A stretch of DNA of 64,000 nt from Tillus elongatus (lineage: Eukaryota; Arthropoda; Insecta; Coleoptera; Cleridae), in contig OZ023270.1 in NCBI GenBank assembly GCA_964006375.1, positions 75,796,391 to 75,860,390 on the forward strand, in the 5' to 3' direction. Below are positions 9,888 through 21,436 of the stretch, piece by piece; the stretch's first letter is position 1; every line of letters begins with the position of its first letter. The translations under genes were made by a program, and so were the position numbers. The notes beneath the pieces were generated by a model. That model ran no database searches, was not told where the DNA came from, and saw only the letters and a program-made list of their open reading frames with translations.

Positions 9888-12672
9888 AACAGTTTCTTTG
9901 GTTTTAGTAATTTGATTTATTTGACTAATAATTGTTTCAAACAAGAAATTTTATTTTACTTTAAAACAATTTTATTTGAAACAAAGAATATGGTTTTCTT
10001 GAATTTTTTTATCAAGTTATTTGAAATTTTTGAACACAATTGTTTGTACCAAAGAAACTTTGAATTGGTCTAAGACACTCATTTGTTTACCTTTAATAAA
10101 ATAAACATCATACAACCAAAATATTTTATGTTTCCATTAAGTCAACATTTTATTCAAACAACCCAATAATTCTGGGAGCAAAAACAGAAAGGATTTAAAG
10201 GAAAATTATATTTATTTGAATTGATTAAAAACTCCGTTTGTGGCATTTCTGGATCATTTAGTTTAAAATGAATATTTACTTCTAACAAATAAGATATTTC
10301 TTTGAGAAAAATACAGTTTAATTCAAATAAATATTTTTTTGGCCAAAAAGCAGTTTCTTTGGCCCTATTATTTTTGTATATCTTTTTATAGCACCCTTCC
10401 ACATGACATCAACTAGTTAACCTTGAAACGGTTGGTTGTCATTCCCCGATCGCCTGGCTGAAGGGGGAAGGGTCGTCGTCGTCAGTCATCATATTCTATT
10501 TTTATGGAAAGTGCGGATGTGTAGGGACTTGTTTAACATTATTCTTCCTTTATATACCTAAACTAAAGCCAGCTAATTCAGTAATTAAGTTCTATTTGCG
10601 CATTATGTGTTTGTGTTCTGTGTTCTGTAGCCCACTGAGTTTGAGTTTGAGTACCTAGTTTAAAACCAAAGCATCACCTTTTGTTACATTATCCGGCCAC
10701 TATTCCTAGAGTTGGACCAGTAAGACATCGTGGGCGATGAGGTATGAAGGTTTCCAAGTAGTGTGCAATTTGTCCAAGCAGAGTTTCCTCAAGAAAAGGT
10801 ATATAAATCGGACTAAAAATTTGTTAATAATTTGTTAAAATGACTGTAATTCATTTCCGTTTATTAATATTGCCCAAGAGTGTAATGGAGTGCGTTTTAT
10901 CACAATAGAACCTTATGTTTATAGTATTAACCTGTTATTTTAAAGTTTAAATTAGGAATTGTGATCAATATTGAAACTGATTTTTTCCTTATTGCAAAAC
11001 TCTCATTTGTCTGTTATATGCCAAGAAAATACAAAGTTTACTTTTATTTTTTGTACATGTCATACTATTTTACTTTTATTGTTAATACTTTGTTGCTTTC
11101 TTTCACCCTTGTAAGTTTCTATGTATTATTTTTTATCAATAAACAGAAAAACTCAGCAGTAATGTATTATTATGTAGCATTTCATTTTGCGGCCCATAAA
11201 AATACACGGCATTAAAACACAATTTGTTTTCTACCCAAAAAATGTTATGTGTATTCAATAGAATGCTTTATTAAATAAAAACACAGTTTTGGTTCCCTAA
11301 TTCCCATATGTGTCAAACTTTTCAACAAAATCAATGTTTATAAAGTAGAGTAGAACTGTTACGGCAAATATTTTAATAAGCAAAAAATTAAAGTAACTTT
11401 ACACAAGAGACGATAGAATTAAAAAAATTAAAAAAATTGTTTGACAAATTTTTGAATATTTTTCTTACCATTTTTAAATTTGAATTTTTTAACAAACCTG
11501 GTTTCAAATCACACTTCTGACTATGTCGTATAATTTCAGAGAGAAATAACTAAGTTTAATTTTTGCCTAAAAACATGGTATAAAACTTGGGTAAAAACTG
11601 ATTATACTTATAACATTTGGTGCATAATATCAAAATGAGGAAAACAAAAGAACGTTAAGAATATTCTCAGTTGATTGCATGACACCAATATTTTCACAAA
11701 AAAATTTTTTTTCCTTGCAGTTTGATTTTGAGTGAAATGAACTATCCATTCATAACAGATACTAAGTTTGTACACTGGAGAACCCAAATCACCACAACAC
11801 ATCTTTTTAAAGACCTGACAATCGTTTCACTAACAAAGTTGTGAAACGATCGTCAGGTCTTTAAAAAGATGTGTTGTGGTGATTTGGGTTCTCCAAGTGT
11901 ACTTATCAGTGCTCATCACAGGTTCTAATCTTCACTTAGTAAGATACTGATTTTACTATAAGAAAAAAGTGTCTTCATTTGAAGCAATATTTTTTTTTGC
12001 AGAAATAGAAGTGTTTGTCTAAAACAAAGATTTATTTAAATGTAAAATGACTTATTTAAAACAAGAATGTTATTCTTTGAATCACGAGAATATATTTTTG
12101 CTTTTAAATATTAATTCTATTCTGGAGATAACCATTTGTTTAAACCAAAGCAAATTTACCAAAATGTTTTTAAACCAAAGTAATAAATTGTTTGAATTGA
12201 AAAAAAGACAGCTTGTCCAAAACATTTATACACTTGTATCAAAATACATTTGTTTGATAGAAAAATGGTATTGTTTAACTTAAGATAATATAGATTGTCA
12301 TTAAAGCACAAGATAGCTCCTAGAAATAAAAATTTGTTTATATTAAAATATAAATATCTGATTTCAAGACTATAGCTACATTAATAAAAAATCATTTTTT
12401 CTTAACAATAGTCAAATTTTTTTGCCTCAAATAGCTCGGTATTTAAATCAAGAATAATGTTTCTAGTTTTAAAGGCTTATTTTTTTCGGTTCCGAAGTAA
12501 TAAAACTGAATATTAATAAATAACTACTTGTCTCAAAGAATTTTTAGCTTTGCAGAAGTCAAGAAAACTGACTTTTTAAAAGAAGTAATTATTTATTTCG
12601 CCGTATACAAAGCACAAATTTACTTGAACCAAAAAAAATTTCTTTAAGTCAAGTAATCTTTTTTCTCTGTGT
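9888..12672. mobile_element. 2.8 kb inverted-repeat element with CACAGAGAAAA termini and TA duplication
   Basis: The left end is TA then CACAGAGAAAACAG; the right end is CTTTTTTCTCTGTG then TA. Comparison with the uninterrupted TAMR copy near 54640 gives a clean TA target duplication, as made by Tc1/mariner-superfamily transposases. The outer 500-600 bp on both sides are full of short diverged words built from aaacaaag, ctttg and tttaaacc, a subterminal-repeat architecture. The centre (about 10400-11230) is different and has a TATA-like box near 10550. No transposase was recognised, so this is a nonautonomous element. Related end fragments occur at 29560-29672 and 63420. Confidence 0.75.
11770..11902. 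repeat. Near-perfect long hairpin inside the CACAGAG element
   Basis: Arms 11770-11830 and 11841-11902 (61 and 62 nt) are inverted copies around a 10-nt loop. The differences are one C/T change near the loop and one extra A near the outer end. A transcript would fold into a strong hairpin. It is not the terminal repeat of the host element. Confidence 0.9.
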
Positions 12673-13438
12673 AGGCAATGAACCTTAAACTAATATGACC
12701 TATGGAAAGAAAATGTCTCAAGAAGAATGTTTTACAAAGCCTGAACTCTTGGTTTCAATCATTACTACCCTTCATTTTACTAAAATATTCCCAGAAAATT
12801 CATTTCAAATATACCCTTTCTCTGATGCTTTAGCAGTAGTGTTGGCTATAGAGTTTATCGTTTAATGGTATATCATTTTTGTCAAATCTTCGTAAAAAAT
12901 CATTAAAGCTCAACATATCCGTTATTATACAAGTTACGAAAAAAAAATGGTATACATTAATTATAGGGTGTCTTGAGCTACATCTTAAAAAATATTTCCA
13001 CAATTACAGGATGGCCCATAAGTCGCTGGTGCTTCAAATATTTTTTTAAAATTAGAACATGCCTTATGTTATTGCATTTTTGCATTTTCCATCGAAAAAT
13101 AATGCATCTTTGCAAGAAAAGATTTTCGGGACGCAGCAAGTGCGTTATGGTAGCGAATTTTCATTAAATGTCTAAAATTTGAATAGCTCAATTTGCTGTT
13201 AACCTATAAGGTTGACCAAGAAACCAGTTTTTTCGGGACCTCTTTAAATTTCTTTCGGAAATTTTTGTACATATTCAAACAATAACGTTATTTTGATGAA
13301 CCGTGGCACATTGTTTGTACTATATAGGTTACACTGGTACCCCAATTTGATGCATGCTTTCTTTAAAAAACACACATATTTGCTATTAAAAACATTTTTA
13401 TGAAAATTCACCAGCATAACGTACTTGCTGCGTCCCGA
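12673..13438 (+). repeat. TAMR right-hand block, second part, ending in a TIR-bounded 313-bp module
   Basis: This continues the split copy from 9887. It ends with a module (13126-13438) bounded by tcgggacgcagcaagtgcgt on the left and its inverted complement on the right. Equivalent modules end copies at 6218-6515, 30223-30536 and 55104-55414. Confidence 0.75.
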
Positions 13439-14575
13439 ACTTTTTTTTACTTTACCTATATAGGTAAACTAGTGACACACATTTTCACAAACACAAAAAA
13501 AAATCACAACACAGTAGCTACATTTTGCATTTGAGCTGCACTTCATAACTGCAATTGTATATTATTTTTCGTTTCTCCTGTTAAGTTTAGTGTCAGAAAC
13601 GCCACTTATTAGTCTAAAGAACGACGTTATAAACGAACACACCTTGGATTTGATAGGTAAATCATATGTACTTTCTCACGGCCGTCTACAATCAAATCCA
13701 GTTTTTCTAGATCCTGATCAAAACATTTTAATACAATTTCCATCGATCAGACTGACCACTGCCTGCCGCTCGAGGATATTTCAAAGTCGTTACACGTACC
13801 CTTATTTCCATTCCTCACCTCTTTGCTTCACTTCTAAAGTGTGCCCTAAAGGGTAGATGAGGTGGACTCTCCTTAGCCATAACTTGTCTACAATGATTCA
13901 ACCCCATGTGTTAATATTATGTCATCAAGTGTCCTGACCTGTTCCCGTTCTTACGTACATTTTATCAAATTATAGTACTACAAAGGTGACAAAGTTTCCA
14001 GTTATCTGTCTTCGATTATATTAGTTAATTGTTTGGATGGGAAATTGGGTCGTTACAAGACGAAATCATTATAATTGAGGGGAGTTCTGAATTGATTCGG
14101 GCTACTAGTTTCGCCGGCCATTGTTATTGGAATTATTGTAGTTTATGTTCGATACAGATGTAGTTGACTCATTGAAACAACTAGGGGTTCGAAAATTAAA
14201 TCCGACATAGAAACTGAGAGGTTTATTTTTATTAGAATAATAAAGTGATTTTATATATTTCCGCTGCCCCAAGTTGGTGAAACCGTTTCATACGAAATGC
14301 AGATGTATAGGCTTTTATTCCGACTTCACAAAAGCTCGTTATTCTCTCCGCAGCTGGTTTCGCCTTTTACGCCATCGTTAGGTAGCAGGAAATTTGACAT
14401 GTTTTTTCGAGAAAAAAAAAAAGACAAACTGGGATATAATGTACCTAAGATGTCTATGTGATGGACTCCACAACGTATTAAAACTACTACAAATATTTTC
14501 AATACGCTTAAACGTGTTTGTTTACCATTTGATAGAAATCATTTAAAAGAGCGTCTTAAGATTTTAAGGTAGTTG
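13439..14575. other. Unassigned, apparently low-copy sequence
   Basis: No recognisable gene or element was found in this stretch. Its base composition is less extreme than that of the flanking repeats. An 88-codon open frame at 13590-13856 shows no family motif. It may be one of the few non-repeated intervals in the window. Confidence 0.4.
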
Positions 14576-14578
14576 TAA

Positions 14579-14648
<70 letters not shown>
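14576..14648. repeat. (TA)n microsatellite
   Basis: About 70 bp of TA repeat immediately left of a deleted mariner-like element. Confidence 0.9.
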
Positions 14649-14651
<3 letters not shown>

Positions 14652-14740
14652 TTTTTTTTTTACAGTGTGACAAGAAGATATCTCGAAAAAAGTTTACTTT
14701 TTTGTGAAATTTTGGTAAAGTAATAGGGAGACGGGGGACA

Positions 14741-15234
14741 TATTTAAACATATTTTGACATTACCGCCCCTCTCTATTTTGAGAGGTGGGAGTAACTTTG
14801 GATTTTAGAATAGGGTGATGTATGTTTTTATAAAATTCAAATCTACTTAAAAAACTAGGTATGTGTACAAAAAGTGCATTTAAATAGAGAAATGTACACT
14901 AATTTTTATAGAAGCAAATTACCCCAATTACTAAACTAAAACATAAACCCAGATATGTGGGTTCAACAGGATAGAGCTACACCCTGTTATGCAATACAGG
15001 CCGGTAATCATTTGAATGGAATATTTTAAAACGGAGTGATTGGTCGAGCAGGTCCGATCAATTGGCCTGCTATGTACCCGGATTTAACTCCCCTTGATTA
15101 TTTCTTTTGTGGTTTTATAAAAGACAAAGAATTTTATGAAAAAATTACACCATCCTTATTTAAAAATCCAAAGTCCTCCCCCCACCCCCTTCAAAATAGA
15201 GAGGGGGAGAGGTTAATGGCAAAAATATGTTTCT
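14741..15234 (+). mobile_element. Internally deleted mariner-like element (transposase remnant)
   Basis: Inverted repeats of about 70 bp lie at 14741-14816 and 15163-15234 (shared core ctctctattttga). Between them a plus-strand remnant of a DDE_3 transposase reads QQDRATPCY, an in-frame TAA, then GRAGPINWPA and PDLTPLDYFF at about 14950-15125. The second catalytic D (QQDR) and third D (PLD) are spaced as in the DD41D type. The N-terminal DNA-binding part is missing, so this is a nonautonomous relic. Confidence 0.72.
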
Positions 15235-15531
15235 ATATGGTTTACAAATGTAATTCTGTTTAACTGGGTATCTCTAAATGCATAAATATGTTTCTTTTAT
15301 TGAGTGTTAAAGCTTTTAAAAGTTTGACAAATGTAGATTGGGTTAAAATGTGAAAAAACTAATTTATAAATGGAATTTATATCCAAATATGGAAAAAAAC
15401 GCCATTTTTCTTTCGCATTAAATAGTAAATAACTCGTCGCTTTTAATCCCACCTTTGCATTTGCACTGCCATTTAGAATTTTGGTTATATATTTGATATA
15501 TTCTTTGTCTATCATCTTATACAAAACTAGC

Positions 15532-15536
<5 letters not shown>

Positions 15537-15623
<87 letters not shown>
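15537..15623. repeat. (TA)n microsatellite
   Basis: About 85 bp of TA repeat. It abuts the left end of the inverted-repeat element at 15624. Confidence 0.95.
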
Positions 15624-16982
<1,359 letters not shown>

Positions 16983-16985
16983 TTT

Positions 16986-17027
<42 letters not shown>

Positions 17028-17032
<5 letters not shown>

Positions 17033-17769
17033 CGTTTTCGCCGGGTTCTGGATAAGTGAGACTTTAAATTTTAACAAAACAACTTTATTTACACTCTAAA
17101 TATGGATACAATAAAATTTCTAGAATTTTTCTCTCACAAAACACTTAATTTACTGTCTACAATTACTAATCTCCACACAAGTCTCTACACTGGTACTACA
17201 GTAGCTACTCTCTTAACACTTTACACTGCTTCTTCAAGTCACTACCACATTCTCTTACTGAGCTGAACTAACTCGGGCTGGCTTGCTTTCGCTTTTATAT
17301 ACTCGCCGTACCTTCCCCTCCTTTCTAGAGCATTCCATTCCAGAACGTTCCAGGACCTTCTTTTACTAGAAGGTTCTGTGAATACAGATCGGTCCCGTGT
17401 GTATACAGGGGGATGTGTATACAGGATGATCCAAATGTGGTCACCACTCCTATGCTACACAAGAGATGTTTCTCGAACTATAAGATCTCTCTGCGTATAC
17501 AGGGTGTAAGGGTTCTCTGCGTATACAGGGTGTATATACAGGGTGTTCGGAATGTGCAGACCTCAGTTATCCGTTCCGACGGGGCACAAGTTGGTAACTT
17601 CGTTATTTCTGGTCCTAGAGGGTTGAGACTTCGCCTGAGGGGGGTCACCCCAGGCACCCCGGGGGGTGGGGAGGCGGTGTTGCCAGATTGTGCAAAAATT
17701 CCCAGATGTTGGGGAAATTCTGGAGATGTGGCAACACCGCACCTACGTCTATTGAAGTGCTTTGTAACA
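17028..17769 (-). repeat. 3' LTR of gypsy copy 1
   Basis: This 742-bp LTR differs from its partner at 23058-23801 at only about three to four positions, mostly single-base indels in the G-rich stretch near 17640-17670. A TATA box (plus-strand ttttatata at 17293-17301) and a downstream poly(A) signal (tttatt at 17084-17089 on the plus strand) define U3-R-U5 in minus-strand order. Confidence 0.95.
17293..17382 (-). promoter_or_regulatory. LTR promoter: TATA box plus heat-shock-element-like array
   Basis: The TATA box TATATAAAA is read on the minus strand at 17293-17301. About 30-80 bp upstream (17333-17382) lies an array of alternating TTC and GAA triplets at 5-bp spacing: TTC 17338, GAA 17343, TTC 17348, GGA 17353, TTC 17358, then GAA 17369, TTC 17374 and GAA 17380. 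This is the layout bound by heat-shock factor trimers. All four LTRs in the window keep it (23363-23412, 31767-31816, about 42843-42892). Heat induction is inferred. Confidence 0.7.
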
Positions 17770-17781
17770 CTGCCCCCCTCC
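17770..17781 (-). other. Polypurine tract of gypsy copy 1
   Basis: GGAGGGGGGCAG on the minus strand lies directly between the pol stop codon TAA (17782-17784) and the 3' LTR. It would prime plus-strand DNA synthesis. Coding sequence ends exactly at the tract, so the element is very compact here. Confidence 0.8.
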
Positions 17782-18930
17782 TTAAGACTGTTCGTCCCGA
17801 ACAGTATTTACCGGCCGCCAACTTGGGGGTTCGTTGCCCCGATAGGGACTCAACCTCTCTATGTGAACAACTTTGGGTTTAGTTCTTGGAGACAGCTGGA
17901 TTCTGTAGACTAGGTCGTTGATTTTCTTAGTCACCAAGTATGGCCCTTCCCATGGTTTCTGAAGTTTGGGACTGAGGCCCTTTCTCCTTGTTGGTTGGTA
18001 CAGCCACACTGCATCACCTTCCTTGAATGTATGGGGTGTTGCTCTGCGATCCAAGCGCATCTTCATCCGGTCACTGCTTAAGAGGAGCCTATCTCTGACA
18101 CATCTGTGTATAGTGCGCAGTTTTCCTTCTAGGTCGGCGACATACTCAGGTAACGTAGCTAGGTCCGCTATGTCCTCGTTCGGTGGTGGTCTCGTCATGT
18201 CGATTGGTAACCGCATCTCTCTGCCGGTCAACATCATGGATGGAGTGTAGCCGGTAGATTCATGCTGAGAGCTTCTGTAAGCTAGGAGGAACAGAGGTAT
18301 CAACTTGTCCCAGGTTCTCTGATTCTCGTCGACAAACATAGCAAGATACTGATTGATGGTCCTGTTATGCCGTTCTACCATGCCGTCTGATTGAGGGTGG
18401 AGTGGCGTTGTTCTCGTTTTCTTTATGCCTAGCAAGTCCATTAGGCTCTTCCAGACCTCTGATTCGAAATTCCGGCCCTGGTCGGTGTGAATCTCCAAGG
18501 GTACGCCATGCCGTGATATGACATTTTCCATCAGGGCTTCTGCTACGGTCGTTGCCTCTTGGTTGGGGATCGGCGCAACTTCAGGCCATTTCGAGAAGTA
18601 GTCCATCGCCACCATTATGTATCTGTTCCCAGACTCTGTGATGGGAAAAGGTCCTGCGATGTCTACGGCAACTCTCTCCCACGGTGTACCTGAGATGTAC
18701 TGCATCATTTTTCCTCTGGATCGGGTCTTTGGTCCTTTCTTTGAAGCACATTGGTCACACCTTTTGCACCATTCTTCCACGCTTCTTCGGCAGTTTATCC
18801 AATAGAAGCGGTCTCTCACTCTGGCAAGAGTCCTGTTGACCCCAAAGTGGCCTCCACTTCTACTATTGTGTAGCTCTTGAAGAACACTGCTTATGCACTC
18901 ACTTGGCACGACGGTCTGGTATATACAGTC
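17782..18930 (-). pseudogene. Gypsy copy 1 pol, integrase half downstream of a nonsense codon
   Basis: The minus strand encodes the integrase: zinc-binding HHCC region (HNSRSGGHFG, CKRCDQC), catalytic core with DIAGPFP, DYFSKW, HTDQGRNFES and a terminal glutamate region (HNRTINQYLA), then a GPY/F-like module (WEGPYLV). The in-frame TGA at 18928-18930 replaces an arginine codon (AGA in copy 2), separating it from the RT part. No chromodomain was recognised at the C-terminus. Confidence 0.88.
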
Positions 18931-21436
18931 TCACCCATCGGCAGTTTCCCATTTTCGAGTGATCATGTCATTGTTTAGACACAATGAGTCCCATTGTAGC
19001 CAGTATCCTTTAACCTCCGCCCCAAACCGGGACACATCGTGCCACTCAGGTCTTTTCCCCTTTTGTAGCCATTCTCTAATATTTTTCAAGTCTGGATCTG
19101 TCTTCTGTGCGTCTCTGATGTATTCAAGATTTACGTCTAGATCGGTGTTATTCTTCTGTCCTGCCACCAGTTGTTTGATCTGATGAGTTACTTTGTCGAT
19201 CTCTTTGTTCTCTTGTCGCTCGCAAAATTTACATTCATGCACTGAACATGGTCTTCTCGACAGGCTGTCTGCATTGGCGTGACTTCTTCCTCTTCGATGT
19301 TCAATCCGGAAGTCGTAGCTCTGCAGTTTCTCTATCCATCGTGCTATCTGTCCTTCAGGATTTCTAAAGTTCAGAAGCCATTGCAGAGCAGAGTGATCTG
19401 ACCTCACGCGGAATGTTCTTCCGTACAGGAAGCTGTGGAAATGTTCGATGGATCTTACAACTGCCAGCAGTTCTTTCCGGGTTACACAGTAATTTTTTTC
19501 TGCTTTTCCGAACGTTTTGCTGAAGTAGCCTATCACAACTTCTTCTCCGGCTTGGAGCTGCGAGAGTACTGCCCCAATGCCATACTGGGAAGCATCAGTG
19601 TCCAGTATGAACAGTCCTTCGTTCTGAGGATAAGCCAGTATAGGAGCAGTGAGAAGACGATGTTTGAGTTCTCTAAAAGACTCTTGGCAATCTGGTGACC
19701 AGATGAACTCGACCTTATTTTCAGTCAGGCTATGCAGAGGTTTCGCAATGCTGCTGAAGTACTTCACAAAGCGTCGGTAGTAGCTGCAAAGTCCCAGAAA
19801 ACTTCTGACCTCATGTTTGTTCCTCGGCACAGGCCAGTCTCTTACTGCCTTTATTTTCTCTGGATCAGTTTCTATCCCTTTCTCAGAAACGACATGTCCG
19901 AGGAAACTCACTCTCTTCTGGAAGAGGACGCATTTCTTGGGATTAAGTTGCAGATTGGCACCTCTCAGCCTGGAGAAAACTTGCTTCAGATTCGACAGGT
20001 GTTCATCGAAAGTCCTTCCAATCACCATGACATCATCGAGATACACCAGGCATGTTTCCCATGTCAGTCCTCTCAGCACTAACTCCATTAGTCGCTCGAA
20101 GGTGGCAGGTGCATTACATAAGCCGAATGGCATGACCTTGAATTGGTACAACCCATTCCCGGTTGAAAAAGCAGTCTTCTCCTTATCGTCTTTATGGAGT
20201 TCTACTTGCCAGTAGCCACTTTTCAGGTCTAATGTAGAGAACCACTTTGATCCGGCCAAAGTGTTCAAAGTGTCGTCGATCCGGGGCAGGGGATAACTGT
20301 CTTTCTTGGTGACATCATTCAGCTTCCTATAGTCCACGCAAAATCTCATAGTGCCGTCTTTCTTGGTGACCAAAACTACTGGGGACGACCAAGGACTATT
20401 AGATTCCTCGATCACACCATCTTCCAGCATTTCGTTAACCATCGCCTTGATTTCTGATTGCTTGGCAAAAGGCAGTCTTCTCGGCGGCTGTCTAATTGGT
20501 CTTGCGTCGCCAGTATTAATTCTGTGTTGCACTAGACTCGTACGACCTGTGATTTTATCTTGAGCGAAAATATCGGCCTCCTCCAATACGAACTTCACTG
20601 CCATCTCCATCTCCATATTGTTCAATTGGCCCCATGAATTCTTGAACCGCTCTACTAATTCTACTGGCAGTCTTCTGTCTAATGCAGTGGGTGTCACGTT
20701 TTTGGACAACGTCACTCGGTCAATGGGTTCGCAAGTGGCGATAACCTCACCTTTCTTCAATGTGACCCTGTTAGTTTGCACGTTAGCCACTCTTATGGGT
20801 ATTGTCCTCTTCGGGTCTACTAAGCATCGTGCGACGAGGGCACCATCATGTCTATCTTTTAGGGGCTCCGCTATGAGAGCAGACATACCATCAAGTTTCT
20901 TCTCTAGCCTGGCTCTGACAATCTTCTCACTGTTACCAGGAATCCGTGTATCCTCGTCGACAATAAGTCTCACCCTGAGATTAGCTTCGCCTGCTGTTGG
21001 AGATAAATACAACTCTTCGTTGCCGATTCTCAAAATCTTATTTTGGAAGTCCACTGAAAAGACATCAAACTCTTCCATTATATCCAAGCCCAGAATAAAT
21101 TCGTCGACGATTTCTGCGACGACAGCCTTGGCCTGCAGCTCAGTACTGCCCAGCTTAATGTAAACAATGGCCTCTCCATGCACGGGTATCCTATCTCCTT
21201 TCGCTGTCTCCAACACAGGCTGTTTGTTGGTCGTGAGTGCCGGCATGTTTGGCAACATGTCTGGACGTACAACGGATCTAGTGGCACCAGTATCGATGGT
21301 GAAACTGCATTGTCTTCCGTCCATGCTGCCAGGTATAACGAGGCTCTCGTGGTAGCGTCGGATAGTGGAGACCTTTACTTTGGGGCCTTGGGACTCGCAC
21401 GCCAGCTGCCGCCCCCTTACACTGGCGTCAGGTCGT
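18931..21436 (-). pseudogene. Gypsy copy 1 pol, protease-reverse transcriptase-RNase H half
   Basis: The domain order is aspartic protease (DTGATRSVV near the start), reverse transcriptase (VDYRKLN, LDLKSGYWQV, GLCNAPATFERLM, catalytic YLDDV, FLGHVVS) and RNase H (DTDASQYGIG, RSDHSALQWL, HANADSLSRRP). The frame continues upstream of the first ATG (21324) to about 21436. There it is one nucleotide out of register with gag, because copy 1 has three A where copy 2 has four. The product ends at the TGA at 18928. Confidence 0.9.

Noticed and set aside
10961..11215. 84-codon hydrophobic open frame in the centre of the CACAGAG element
   Set aside because: AT-rich DNA easily yields Phe/Tyr/Leu-rich frames. 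No signal peptide pattern or family match was visible.
13590..13856. 88-codon open frame in low-copy DNA
   Set aside because: No motif, no splice or promoter context, and a length expected by chance.
14180..14200. ggttcgaaaattaaatcc as a possible tRNA B box
   Set aside because: The loop length and the missing A box and acceptor stem rule out a tRNA gene.
19732..20215. Plus-strand open frames antisense to gypsy pol (also 34168-34651, 20618-21163, 35054-35599)
   Set aside because: They are shadows of the conserved minus-strand pol gene and show no family motif.
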